Assembly (NCBI GenBank): GCA_003194525.1
Contig: NBIV01000031.1
Coordinates: 248,001-312,000, forward strand
From: Gracilariopsis chorda
Lineage: Eukaryota; Rhodophyta; Florideophyceae; Gracilariales; Gracilariaceae
Direction: 5' to 3'
DNA: 64,000 nt
Below are positions 1 to 10,702 of this stretch, one piece after another (position 1 is the first letter of the stretch; the number at the start of each line of letters is the position of its first letter). The notes under the pieces are model-generated. The model was not told the origin of the DNA. It saw only the letters and a program-made list of their open reading frames with translations, and ran no database searches. Made by a program: the position numbers and the translations under genes.

Positions 1-1673
1 AAACAGTGGGCAGACCGGCAGTCCCAAGTGACCTGGGTGGCACCGTCCAGGAAAGGCCCCCACTATGCTGTGCGAAACAGTAGGCAGGACGCACGCGCTT
101 CCCCGAAGATCTTGCCGGCCTCTCCCTGAATTTCCCCGGAAGGGTCAGGAGTTTCCCACGGAAACCGAGCCGGCAGTCTTACCTCACGCAGCCTCTCAGC
201 GTAGCGTGGATATTGGAAGAACACATGCCTGCCCGTACAAGGACCTGAATGGTTTTACAGGGGGTTTTACGGAACTTGCGCCGAGATCGAACGAGAACAC
301 GTGTTTTAGGCCGGTTTTGCTGCCCGAAATCGCCACGGGTAAAGCGGAAAGTGTGGGTAGAACGTCGCTAGTGCTTTTAGACGACGAAAGCGAGGCAAAT
401 TGGAAGTCGTGGTGTGCCCCTTAGCTGACGTCCTCTGATGGAAAGGGAAGGAATAGCAGAGAAAAGGATTGAAAAGGCCAGCTGCGTCAGAACGAAATAG
501 ATCCGATGTCGGGTCTTTCCGTAGAAGCTTGGTGCTGATCTTTCAATGTTCCGAAGAGTAGCTAGTGAGCACAACACAGCTGCAGCAAAGTGAGAGCAAG
601 CAGCAGTCATCGGCTGCATTCCGGTGACATGAATGAAGATTGGTACAGTACTACGGGACAGAGAAAATCTTACTTCTCGAGGAGCGTGAGGTGATACATA
701 GAGTTTAGCGTGCTAGACGAAGAAAAGCTCCATTGTAGTGTTAGATTCTACCACAACGCCGTAATCAAGTAATGTGTGCCCATAAAGAAAAAGAAGGAGA
801 AGAAGAATCCTGCAGTCAGACCAAGGATTTTGTTGCGTTGTATTGTGTGCTATAGCTGCAAGATGTCCCATTCCGATCTGAAACTACTCTTGAGTATACA
901 GGAAAGATGAATTGGGAAGCTAAAAAGGTGAAGACCATCATGCGTCGATGGAAAATGGTGGTCCGTAATGTAAATCCCAACCTGTGGTGGCCTTGTGGTA
1001 GCTCCTATAGCCATCTACGGTTGTGGGGAATGCGGAATCAGATGTGTGAGATCAGCAAAAGGCATGAGCCTTGAGGGTCAACGGTAGAGAAGGGGGGCTT
1101 CGCGAGAAAGGCGGGGCAAAGACTAAGGCTGCTAGAACGCAAATTGAAGGCGGGTGGGAAGCAAAAGTAGTAAAGCATCGCTTCAAGATGGCGGAAGGGA
1201 AAGACTGCCGCACGCAGCTTGAACTCTTGTCGACAACAGACAACAATCACAGAGTTGCTGTGATCTGGTTGATGCTGCAGTTGGATCCCGAAAAATGTAC
1301 TTGAGACGTCAAAGAGATCAAATCATTCACCGATTGCTGAAGGGCATGTTTCTGACATAGGACAGAAACAGAGATCGTTGCTGTTAACCGCTCCGAGATT
1401 TGTCAAGGATTTAATGCACCAATGAAAAGAGGCGCGGGTTAGCTCTAGAACCAATGGAATTGCTGTACTGTGAAGTACTCCAACTTGAGCTTCATGTCTC
1501 AGCATTCCTCATTGCTCTTAATCTCCAATCTGAAGGTCCTTGTTCTTGAACAGCTTCCACTCGACGAGCGGCAATCGCCCGCGACCTTACTTCTGCGACG
1601 GCATCTTCACCTCTTCACGTCCTTGTCGGAGGCATACGTTTCTTCATTCATACACCCTGGTTTGTCTTCCCAT
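1..1673. other. No recognisable gene upstream of the mannosidase
   Basis: Open frames here are short (the longest about 119 codons at 65-424 on the plus strand) and show no domain I recognise. A frame in phase with the mannosidase stays open from about 1470 with an ATG at 1494, so the last 180 bases could be 5' UTR or an N-terminal extension of that gene. Nothing else stands out. Confidence 0.4.
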
Positions 1674-4600
1674 ATGGCTCAATATTACAAACAACCTTCC
1701 ATAACCGAGTCCCGTGTTAACGTGTTTCTTGGATGGGAGGCATTCAATCCGAAAGGAAACGTTGCTCCCGGGCGTATGGACCAGAATTTGTGTGGCAGAC
1801 TATGGCGTCAACATGACCGTTCTGCCGTTAACATCTCTGTGGCATCGACAACGCGACCTGTAACACGTCCAGACCGTGCTACTCTGAAGTCTCATAAGTA
1901 TCGCCCAGCAGGGGTTGGTGAAACATTTGGACCTACTTTTTCTACTCATCTATTCCGAGTCGAAATCAAGGTTCCCGAATCAATGGACGGACTACCCGTT
2001 CACTTGCTATGGGATTCGAACTCTGAGGCTATGGTTATTAGTGAAGACGGTTTACCCCTCCAAGGCCTAGTCGGAGGTGACAGCTGGTGTCGACGGGCGG
2101 ATTTTCCTTTGTTTCCTGACCGCCACAACAGCGTTGCTAAGCGTGGTGACGTTGTTCGACTGTATATTGAAATTGCATGCAATGGCCTCTTTGGCGAAGG
2201 TCGCGGGGGTCAAATCGAACCCCCGGACCTGAACAAATATTACAAACTTGAGGAATGTTGTATTGCGGTGTTTGATCCAGTTGCCTGGGGTTTGATCCAC
2301 GATGTAACCCTGCTGGCTGGCCTTGCCAAACATTTACCTGAAGGCCCGAGACGGGCAAACGCTTTGAATGTTGCTAATCAGGTGGTCAACGCTGTTGATG
2401 TCGGTGATAGAGAAACATACGACGCTGGTCGCAAGATAGCGGCTCAGTTTCTCTCAAAAAAGAATGGAGAAGCGCAAAGCACAGTTTACTCAATGCTACA
2501 TTCCCATATTGATCTCGCATGGCTTTGGCCCATGGCAGCCACTCCTTCGAAAGGAGCACGTACATTCTCGACACATCTAAGGTTGATGGAATTATATCCG
2601 GATTGTATCTTTGTCCAATCTCAGGCACAACTTTATGAGTGGGTTAAGGATCAGTATCCTTTGCTTTGGGATCAGATATGCAAGCGCGTTAAAGAAGGAC
2701 GCTTCGTACCCGTTGGTGGTACATGGGTGGAAATGGATTGTAACATTCCGAGTGGTGAGTCGCTTGTTCGTCAGTTTTTGCTAGGGCAGAACTTCTTTAA
2801 GAAGAACTTTGGATCTATCTGTAAGGAGTTCTGGTTACCTGATACATTCGGGTATGCCGCCCAACTGCCACAGATAATGCAGGGGTGCGGTATTGACTAT
2901 TTCATGACGCAAAAGTTGAGTTGGAATCTGTTCAACAAGTTCCCGTAAGTTCATTCACTATTGTTCACACAGACCCCGATCATCACATAACCGAAAACCT
3001 TCTAACGAACCTTGCATTCTGTGCGGTTTACACAAACATTATTCGGCGACTTCCAATTTCTGGGGATCCAACAGCCATTCAAGCTTTGTATGGGAAGGTC
3101 TTGACGGAACTCGTGTTTTGGCTCATATGCCACCCTCAGATACTTATAACGCACAAGCTTTTCCAGAGGAAGTAATGCGCTCGACGAACAAGAACAAAGA
3201 TTCTGGGGTGATAAGTGATGCAATTATGCTTGTCGGCCATGGAGATGGAGGGGGTGGTGCTTCACCTGCCATGGTAGAGTCAATGCGTCGCATGCGCGAC
3301 GTAGACGGCGTTCCAAGGGTCAAGTTTTCAACGCCTTTTGAGTACTTCAAGAACCTCGAGGCGAAGCAAGAGGATCTTCCACGGTGGGTAGGCGAGTTGT
3401 ACTTTGAACTTCACCGCGGAACATACACAACTCAAGCAAAGACAAAACTTGAGAACCGGCAGTCTGAGATTTTATTGCAGGATGCAGAGATGCTGAGCTC
3501 TCTCGCCTTATTGACTGCGTCGTCCGCTGGGGAGGACTTTGATTATCCCATATCGAAACTTACACAATGCTGGAAACTGGTACTGAAAAACTGCTTTCAT
3601 GATACACTACCCGGATCATGCATAGCCGAGGTTTATAGGGAGACGGCTGAGGACTACGCCAAGGTCCGGTATCAATGTATGGAAGCGTTTAGGATTGCAT
3701 TGCAGTATATTAAGGCCAACTGCGATGCTATTTACAAGTTCACGAGAGGAGCAAAACGTCTCAAGACAGAAGTCACAAATGGGCATAATGGGAACGGATC
3801 CGATATATGCGATCTCCACGGTTTGATGATATGCAGAGGAAACATGAACAACCTGCAAAGCGATCTTCGTGTGATTGAAACATGCGTTGCGATGAAACTG
3901 GCAACCACGTCTCTTGTATGGCAGGAGTGCGTTGTAGGGGAACAGAAATCACTTCTTCAAAAGGAATCCAATTCTGGAACTCGCAGGGTGCTGCTCGCTA
4001 CGCACGATACCCCAGGAGGATTTGGAGCTATATTGGAACCGCGTTTCCTTACGAAATCTTCTTCGGAAGCCATTCGCACAGTTCAAGTCTCCGCGAAGGC
4101 GAAAGCGGATGGTCGTATGGTATACATTTTGGAAAATGGTGTCGTGACGGCGGAGATTTGTGAAACCGGTGTCATGGACAATTTACGTCTGCTTGGGCAA
4201 GATAAACCGACCAGAGAGGCCCTTACTCAAAAGAATGGAGGAAACAGATTAGTTGTTTACGATGACGTGAGTCAGTTTTGGTGTGGATGGGATACTGAAG
4301 TGTACTCATTTGAGAAGCAACAGCCCATAGGAAGCGCGGTGAGTTGCAAAATTGTGGAAACAGGTCCACTTCGAGTCGCGTTACATGTGAAGTACCCGCC
4401 GACTAAAGCCGGGTCAACAATCGAACAATGCATCACATTAAGAGCGGGCAGCTCTCGCATTGACTTTCGTACAGAAGTCGATTGGAAAGAAAGCAGGAAG
4501 ATTTTACGTGTTTTGTTTGATACTCAAGTGAGAAGTGACTACGCGAGTTACGAGTCTCAGTTTGGGTATGTGAAACGCCCAACGACATTCAATCATTCAT

Positions 4601-5247
4601 GGGAAATTGCGAAGTTCGAAGTCGTCGGACATCGCTTCTGCGATATCAGCGAACCTGGTTTCGGCGTGGCTCTACTCAATGATTGTAAGTACGGATACTC
4701 GGTTCGGGATTCAACCATGCGGCTTTCATTACTTCGTGCCTCAAAAAGTCCTGACGATACAGCAGATATAGGAAAACATTTCATGACATACGCAATCCTT
4801 CCGCATTGGCAGTCCTTCCCGTGTCACGAAGTAGTTAACGAAGCAACAGACCTTAATTGCCCTCCGGAGTTTTACGAATGCCCTAGCGTTGGACAGATCC
4901 CAAGCTCAATGGCATTGACGTTTGAGATGCAAACTGACAGCAGTCTCGAAGCTACGCTTGACACGGCAGTCATATCGGCTGTGAAGAAAAGCGAAAGGGA
5001 TAGTAACGCTCTCGTTGTTCGCATGTATGAATCAATGGGTGCACGAGGACGTGCGGTGTTACGATGCCCAGCTGACTACATTATCCAGAGGGCTCAGGTC
5101 TGCAACATGTTAGATGAAACTGTTCCTTCAAGCGACTCACGTTTAGAGGAGGTACAAAACGGTGAGTTTGTCAAATCTGTACTGCTCGAGTTCCAACCTT
5201 TCGAAATTCGATCAGTCGCACTGTTCTTCGGTGAGCTGAGGAACTGA
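1674..5247 (+). CDS. Alpha-mannosidase, glycoside hydrolase family 38 (MAN2C1/Ams1 type), one intron
   Basis: Predicted retaining alpha-mannosidase that trims free oligosaccharides; relatives of this type act in the cytosol or vacuole, and no signal peptide is visible. Coding sequence is 1674-2944 joined to 3075-5247 (1147 residues). Visible hallmarks are the metal-site HSHID at residues 276-280 followed by AWLWP, the nucleophile Asp390 in WLPDTFGY, QKLSWN just before the intron, and FHD then GSCI in exon 2, where a metal-binding His is expected. The C-terminal beta-sandwich part is also present. Similarity to the family begins about ten residues after the ATG at 1674, so I prefer that start. 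An in-frame ATG at 1494 would add 60 residues. The gene ends in TGA and appears intact. It stands alone, with no partner gene nearby. Length fits the family (roughly 1000-1100 residues). Confidence 0.93.
2945..3074 (+). other. Spliceosomal intron in the alpha-mannosidase gene
   Basis: A 130-base intron with a GTAAGT donor at 2945 and an acceptor ending ACAG at 3074. It is phase 2: the CC left by exon 1 joins C of exon 2 to give a proline codon. Removing it restores a continuous GH38 match (NKFP followed by HSSFVWEGLDG). Without splicing the frame stops at 2946-2948. It is the only intron I can support in the window. Confidence 0.9.
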
Positions 5248-5651
5248 TATTGTTTCACGATCAAGTAGTGAGTTCATCTGCGTGCATAGAAGAATAATCT
5301 AGACCTTGTAAATGCTTGCCTCCTAGAGCCAACCATTCCGAGAATCTTGAATTGAATGGAATGTATATGTGTACATGATCGTAAGCCGAGGCGACCTACC
5401 TTTACGTCTGTTTCTACCTCGTTCTGGTTGCTTGGTTGATGTCTACTTCAAAGGATAAGCTCCAAGCAAGTTTTGCGGTTCAAGTTGGCTTCGCTCTGAC
5501 TCGCATCAGCAGGAAGGTCGGCACATCACATGAGCAGATTAATGAATTGTGGACAAGATCATCTTTCCATGATGGGACTGCAGGCATTTCGCGTGTGATC
5601 CATCGTACTACAAGTGAACCCTCTCCTGAACCAACAACAGCATTTCGTTAA
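5248..5651. other. Intergenic, nothing recognised
   Basis: Region between the mannosidase stop and the foldback element. It holds a 71-codon open frame (5436-5651) without recognisable features. No clear polyadenylation signal was seen. Confidence 0.4.
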
Positions 5652-6054
5652 AGCTCAGGCATAGAGATGAAAACACCGTTGATCACTTTGTCATGATGTG
5701 TAGAAAACGCTCCCAGTCCCGACGAGATGTTTATCCGTGTGCAAGGGCAAGCCAGGGATTAGGAGATACAGCAGTAGTGAAAGAACGGCTTTCTTCTTAT
5801 TTCTTCTTCTTTGTATGTATGTATGTATTTTTGCGGGCGCACGCCACTAATTCCGACAGCGTGGTAGGTACTCTTGTTGATGAATCCCTCTCTCCACAAG
5901 AATTCCAACCTTTCCGGCCATTTCTTCACTATTTCCGATACTCCAACTCCTTGTCTTTCTCGTGCAGACGGGAGCGTGTCTCGTCTGGACTTGGAGCGTT
6001 TTCTACACCTCATGACAAAATCATCAACGGTACTTTCAACTCTACGCCTTAGCT
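5652..6054. mobile_element. Foldback/MITE-like element with long terminal inverted repeats
   Basis: The left arm (about 5652-5790) and the right arm (about 5915-6054) are imperfect reverse complements over well over 100 bases. For example GTGTAGAAAACGCTC at about 5698 is mirrored by GAGCGTTTTCTACAC at about 5993. The centre is low-complexity (T/C-rich and TGTA repeats). There is no transposase inside. The structure is that of a non-autonomous inverted-repeat element; exact ends and target duplication were not fixed. Confidence 0.65.
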
Positions 6055-6110
6055 CTAGGGGGCAGTAGCTCTTTCCACGAAGCAAGTAGGTAGAAACAGG
6101 GTGTAAAGGG

Positions 6111-6413
6111 TTAACCCTGTCGCGTGTCCCACAAAAACCTGTGAGAGAGCTGTCTGCGCAGCCCTAAGAGTGACATCTTCTGCGAGCTATTCCGGGACCT
6201 TCTGAACTGGCGGTTGAGTAACAAGATGGAGCGTAAGCCTCTGCTGAACTTCAAGGAAGTCCAACGGAACCTTCTCTTGGTCTGCCAGCGGTATGATAAA
6301 CCACTCTTGGCCAGCTTGTCTGCAGTCTCGTTTCGATCAATTCCACAATGTCCAGGGACCCAGACCACCATGCGACGAACAGGATTGTAGTAGGTGCAAT
6401 TAGATACTGTCTT
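6111..6413 (-). pseudogene. LINE (non-LTR retrotransposon) RNase H fragment
   Basis: On the minus strand the translation contains VVWVPGHCGIDRNETADKLA, the typical C-terminal part of a type I RNase H domain carried by LINEs. The frame continues a little upstream without an ATG (VSNCTYYNPVRR), and the rest of the pol is missing. It is a small relic next to the foldback element. Confidence 0.7.
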
Positions 6414-7336
6414 TAACCAACCTGATGTTAATCTTGGAAATGTTGATCTGGATCCACGGTTGTAGATGAAGTCAGATTATGGTTGATGGTGAATTATTGC
6501 CGTGTACAGCACACCATAATCGCCAACCTAACGGCTCTCCGTTACGGCTTCATAGGGCGCAGTCGATGGTCTGGCTCTTCCTGTCCCATCGGGTTGGGCT
6601 CAACTTTCACCTAAGAGGAGAAGACAGGATGAGAACACTTCCGCCAAGAACATGAGTATCGCTCAAACATGACTGACTTCTTAACCGCCTTCGAGGAAAT
6701 GTGGTATGGGAAACTCAGAAGGATATATGCTTCGAAGTATGGGATACAATCAACTCCTGACGTGAAACCGATCCATCGAATGTATATGTTTACTAGGAAA
6801 TGTACAGAACTCACCTTTGGAGCATTAACACCTATTGGTATGCCGAGTGATATTTCTTGATTACAGTGTAACGAGAGAGATGTGCGATGCTGAAGTTTTA
6901 TTACGGCAAGGCGAGCGTCGGCAAAGAATTTGTTTTTCTCAAGACATCTTTAACCCTAAACTTAACTTCTTGCCGAGTGGGGTTTGTAACCAACACTCAG
7001 TTTAGAGCTCTGATTTCGCCAGATCGCGACTGCATTTCAGAGTCAATCCGGACTGAGAAGACATTTTCTTGTGATAGTTTTGTGTGCTGAAAAGCCTCTC
7101 TCCGATTGAATGAGGACTTGTGACACGAAATCATTTCCCGACAGCATTAGTCTTGAGCATCTCACTTCTCTCAGCAAGAATACGTATAAAAAGGACTAAA
7201 CGTTTAGACAATTACTTCACAATCTGCGACTCTACCCATCTGAACTTCACCGAAGCTTTTTGACAACGAAAAAAAGGTCAACGACCCATATTTCAATACA
7301 GCCTTCTTTGCTTTTTTACAACTGAAGCTTTTCACG
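6414..7336. other. Unassigned region with short open frames
   Basis: A 63-codon ATG frame (6669-6860, plus) and a 67-codon frame (6887-7090) have no recognisable domain. A TATAAAA-like box lies near 7185, followed by A/T-rich sequence. It could be the promoter of the small frame at 7337, but this is weak. Confidence 0.3.
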
Positions 7337-7540
7337 ATGAAAAGGACTGCACAACAAATGACAAGTGATGAACTGGTCGCTTTTCTCAGCGAGATGAAGC
7401 TGACAAAGTTTAAGAAGCGCCCGCAATGCCCTTTTCTCCAGAGACATCACATCTCAGCGCGGTCGTCTAACTCGGTGTGGCCTCAAGACTGGAAGAAAGA
7501 CGTGCGCAAATACTGCAAACAACATACATCTTCTTTATGA
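7337..7540 (+). CDS. Small hypothetical open reading frame (67 aa)
   Basis: An ATG frame of 67 codons, rich in Lys/Arg, with no domain I recognise and no membrane segment. Its only support is an ATG and a TATA-like sequence about 150 bases upstream (near 7185). It may be chance. Confidence 0.15.
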   Translation: MKRTAQQMTSDELVAFLSEMKLTKFKKRPQCPFLQRHHISARSSNSVWPQDWKKDVRKYCKQHTSSL

Positions 7541-8408
7541 ATGAAACATCGAAGCGCCACCTACCTTCTCTGTATGGGCAGTGTTTTGCAGTGTCTGTAA
7601 CGTTTGCATTCATGCATTTTTGAAGATGATGTGCGGAAACGTAATAAAAAACATCGGCGCAGTGCGTCTCCATTTGTGATACGCGTAATTCTCCGTGTTA
7701 GCTTGGATAAAGAATCAAACCATGGGTTGCGATTTGGACGTTGACTCCTTTTTCTGTGGGCGAATGCAATGAGCACAAGCTGTTTGCAGTGGGCGTACCC
7801 TGAAAACGCGAACACAAGGATTTAAAAGGCTGATATATAAGAATTTACTGGATTCCTTTCTTTGAAGCCCAGGCCTTTTGATGCTCCTTCTTTGAGCTCT
7901 GTTTATCGCTGAAGAGAAAGCAGAACAGATATCTCTCAAACGATATAACGAAAAAACAATTTTGCGCTTTTATGTTTTCAGGAGACGCCCAGTGTTTGAG
8001 ACACGAAGAACCCAGTTTTATCTACGGCTCTCGTCGCTCTTCCAGAGCACCCAAAAAAGAACTGTCCCATGATGATTGCACGTAGATGCCTGGCAAGCTT
8101 CGTTAGTCTCCCCTGACAGTAATGAAATGGAAAAGGAAAACGGCAGCCTAGGTACCGCCGTACGTCACCAGTAAATGCAACAGCTAATACTAGCGTCTCT
8201 GCGATGAAGCCCCACGACACGTATCAGGAGAAGTTTCGGGGGTGATTTCAGGTTCAGAGGTGCCGGGGGCATATTGATTGCGGTAGTTTCGATGTTGGTG
8301 GGTGGTCTCTTGCACCTTGCGCACCGGCGAACTAAGACGGGGAACGGTGAAGCTAACAAGCAGATGATACATCCCTAGAGTAACGGATGAGGGGCGATAA
8401 CCCTTAGC
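7541..8408. other. Intergenic, nothing recognised
   Basis: Short frames on both strands (up to about 87 codons) with no recognisable protein features. I see no RNA gene or clear repeat here apart from the dispersed repeat that begins at 8409. Confidence 0.35.
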
Positions 8409-8577
8409 GCAGTGGGGTCCGAAAGCCGACGACGCACGCTCTAACAAACGCATGTGACACGGGTGACGAGCTACAGGACATCAAACGTGATTCCCAGACT
8501 GTCTAAACGTGACCCGTGTAGGCCTGCAACTTGTTTCAACCCCTTTTTTACTGCGAATTGCATCCCCCTGTTCGCAT
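8409..8577. repeat. Dispersed direct repeat, copy 1
   Basis: About 169 bases running from GCAGTGG through GTCCGAAAGCCGACGACG to CCCCCTGTTCGCAT. They recur in the same orientation at 63833-64000 with scattered substitutions (for example GTGATTCCCAGACTGTCTAA is identical in both). Copy 2 is cut by the window edge, so the full unit may be longer. Its nature is unknown; it could be part of an LTR or a small transposon. Confidence 0.75.
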
Positions 8578-8696
8578 TCTACCGCACACAATCCCACATT
8601 CCTAGGGGTTGGATGAGCAACATGTGTCCCTGCTACGACTCGAATCTAATAAAATAAAAGTGAAAGACTAACGACGTATCTATATAAAACTGTTAA

Positions 8697-9902
8697 TCAT
8701 GTTTGGGATTGAGTTTGTAGGTTTGGTACTAAGCCAGCGGCTGTGTCTTGCTGATCCCTTCGGATTCGATACATTTCAGCTTCCTGCCATATCATCTGTT
8801 TCAAAGTAGTCATTTGCTCTTGGTCCAGGCAGATCCTAAACTGAGTTTCACAAATGGGTTCATCAGCGTCATCGTGCAAAGCGACAAGATAGGGATGCTG
8901 AAAAGACTGCTGTACAGTGATTCGCTTTCGTGGGTCATACTCCAACATACGCGCCAGAAGGTCGCGCAAATCTTCACAGACGTGAGGGAACAGGTGACGG
9001 ACATTGCGAACGGGGAGGTGCTTGAGGTATCTCTCCACAAACAGTTGTGCCCCCACTGAGCTGAACAAGTGGACCATGTCCTGTGGAGGCGGGCCGATGG
9101 TTTGGGCGACCTTCAACAGCTGCTCCTGATATGTGTTTCCAGGGAAGAGGGGCCGTCTGAGAACGATTTCAGCCAGAATGCAACCGACACTCCACACGTC
9201 GACAGCGGATGAATAACGGCCTCCAAGCATGATTTCCGGGGCTCTGTACCAGCGTGTTGCGACGTAGGCGGTCATTCTGTCCTGCGAATACGGAGAGCGT
9301 GGGGCATCACGCGCGAGTCCGAAATCGCAGATCTTCAAGTCACATTCCTGGGTGAGCAAAATGTTGGATGGCTTCAAGTCCCTGTGCAGCACACCGGCTG
9401 AGTGAATATACTTCAAACCTTTTAGAAGCTGATATGTGAGGTACTGAGTATGATCAGGACTAATGGATTGGTTACTTGCGATAAGTTGATGAAGGTCAAA
9501 CTCCATGAGGTCTGTGACGAAGTAGACTTCCTGGAAATTGGGCGGATCTCGCATAGGTAAGTAAACGTCCTTAAGAGTAACTATGTGTTCATGATTGAAA
9601 TGACGAAGTAGTAGCATTTCACGTAAAGTCCTCTTGCAGTCGGTGCGGTCGGTTGTGACTCCGTTAATTCTCTTAATTGCAACCATTTCGCGGTTGACGT
9701 GGTCGATGGCGGCGCAAACGACACCGTATGCGCCGCGGCCAATGACTCGTTCGACGGTATATCGTTGAGGGCATTCAAACTCAAAACCGCCGATAACGTA
9801 AAGGCGCGGCGGGAAGGACACTGCGGAGGACGGCTGGGAAGGCTGATTTGTTGGGGGTTCAGCATGGGAGTGTTGTTGCTGGTGCAGCTGAGCGTGCTCC
9901 AT
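8697..9902 (-). CDS. Mitogen-activated protein kinase (ERK-like) with TAY activation motif
   Basis: Serine/threonine protein kinase of the MAPK group, 401 residues from the ATG at 9902; the open frame upstream of that has no ATG. Visible features are the glycine loop GRGAYGVV (55-62), VAIK Lys77, helix C Glu95, HRDLKPSN with catalytic Asp175, DFG 193-195, the activation motif T211-A-Y213 just before VATRWYRAPE, and an acidic common-docking stretch near residues 343-349 (LHDDADEP). It would be activated by dual phosphorylation of Thr211 and Tyr213 by an upstream MAPK kinase. The middle residue is Ala (codon GCC), not the usual Glu, Asp, Gly or Pro. The gene is intronless. A polypyrimidine tract on its strand lies upstream (10014-10092). 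It looks intact. Confidence 0.95.
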   Translation of the reverse strand: MEHAQLHQQQHSHAEPPTNQPSQPSSAVSFPPRLYVIGGFEFECPQRYTVERVIGRGAYGVVCAAIDHVNREMVAIKRINGVTTDRTDCKRTLREMLLLRHFNHEHIVTLKDVYLPMRDPPNFQEVYFVTDLMEFDLHQLIASNQSISPDHTQYLTYQLLKGLKYIHSAGVLHRDLKPSNILLTQECDLKICDFGLARDAPRSPYSQDRMTAYVATRWYRAPEIMLGGRYSSAVDVWSVGCILAEIVLRRPLFPGNTYQEQLLKVAQTIGPPPQDMVHLFSSVGAQLFVERYLKHLPVRNVRHLFPHVCEDLRDLLARMLEYDPRKRITVQQSFQHPYLVALHDDADEPICETQFRICLDQEQMTTLKQMIWQEAEMYRIRRDQQDTAAGLVPNLQTQSQT

Positions 9903-10013
9903 GTTTGACGGCGGACACGGCGCAGACACACTCGTGGAGTTGGGGGAAAGAGGGAGGTAGCATCCGTAGGAACAGGGGTGGGGAGTTTGTGGGAGAAGAT
10001 GTGAGGGAGATTG

Positions 10014-10092
10014 AAAGGAGGAGGAAAGGGGAGGAAGGAGGAGGAAGGAGGAGGAAGGGGGAGGGAGGGGGAGGGAGGGGGAGGAAGGGGCT
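10014..10092. repeat. Low-complexity GGA/GGGA purine tract
   Basis: An almost pure purine run on the plus strand, so polypyrimidine on the MAP kinase's coding strand, about 110 bases upstream of its ATG. It probably sits in the 5' UTR or promoter and could form non-B DNA. It has no coding value. Confidence 0.8.
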
Positions 10093-10409
10093 TGCGGCAG
10101 CACGCCGCGGGGCGGCTGCGGCGTTGTGGACGGGTGGACGGGCACGGGAGCATAACGGCGCCTAATAACCTGCAACGAGCACCGCTTATCGTGCGCAGTC
10201 GCGGCTGCTCATTCGGTGCTATTTGTCAAACACCATTACAGTAGAATATCAGTATTTAGGTCGTGAGACGACGACGGCGAAGTAAAGTCAGGAGCTAGTG
10301 CCTCACACTCACAGGTTATGGGCAAACGATAGCTGCGCCACATTCCTTCCCCCCCAACTCCTACACTCAGCAGCTCCAGCAAGGCGCCTAGGCGGCGACC
10401 TCCGCCAAG

Positions 10410-10650
10410 TGTCACTACAGTTTGCACCGACACGCAAATGCGTGCACGTGAGCTCCGAATAATCGGATGCATAATCCCTACTGTAGAATCCGACCCTTCC
10501 GGACCAGCAAATATCTACCGGATACTATATAGAGGCAAGCAGTCTCTCCTTCCTTAAGCAATAAACTTGGTAAGACATACCGACACATTGATACAACAGA
10601 CACTTTACATTTCGCGCGCCACTCGCCCGCTACCGCTGAATCCAGCAACA
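10410..10650 (+). repeat. C1 5' LTR
   Basis: Begins TGTCACTACAG and ends TCCAGCAACA. A TATA-like CTATATAGAGG lies at about 10525 and an AATAAA at about 10560, fitting U3-R promoter and polyadenylation signals. It matches the 3' copy at about 96 percent by hand count. Confidence 0.9.
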
Positions 10651-10702
10651 TTCGCGAATAACGCTGCAAAGCGTTAGCGCTCTAACCAATGAGGTTAGCA
10701 CC
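10651..10702 (+). promoter_or_regulatory. Candidate primer-binding region, antisense to a tRNA 5' half
   Basis: Read on the minus strand, the sequence directly inside the 5' LTR resembles the 5' half of a tRNA. It has an acceptor-like start, a D-arm-like GGTTAGAGC and an anticodon-arm-like hairpin TAACGC-TTTGCA-GCGTTA. Drosophila copia is primed by the 5' half of initiator tRNA-Met, so this may be a half-tRNA priming site. The loop is 6 nt rather than the canonical 7, so identity is uncertain. Confidence 0.4.

Noticed and set aside
1470-1673. N-terminal extension of the alpha-mannosidase from 1470
   Set aside because: The codon at 1470 is GTG, not ATG. Family similarity begins just after the ATG at 1674. 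The ATG at 1494 remains possible and is mentioned.
9903-10175. 91-residue Pro/Ser-rich N-terminal extension of the MAP kinase
   Set aside because: It would start with TTG and consists largely of the translated polypyrimidine tract. The first ATG is at 9902.
10651-10702. A functional tRNA gene on the minus strand
   Set aside because: Only a 5'-half-like segment is present, without T arm or 3' acceptor, and it abuts the LTR exactly.
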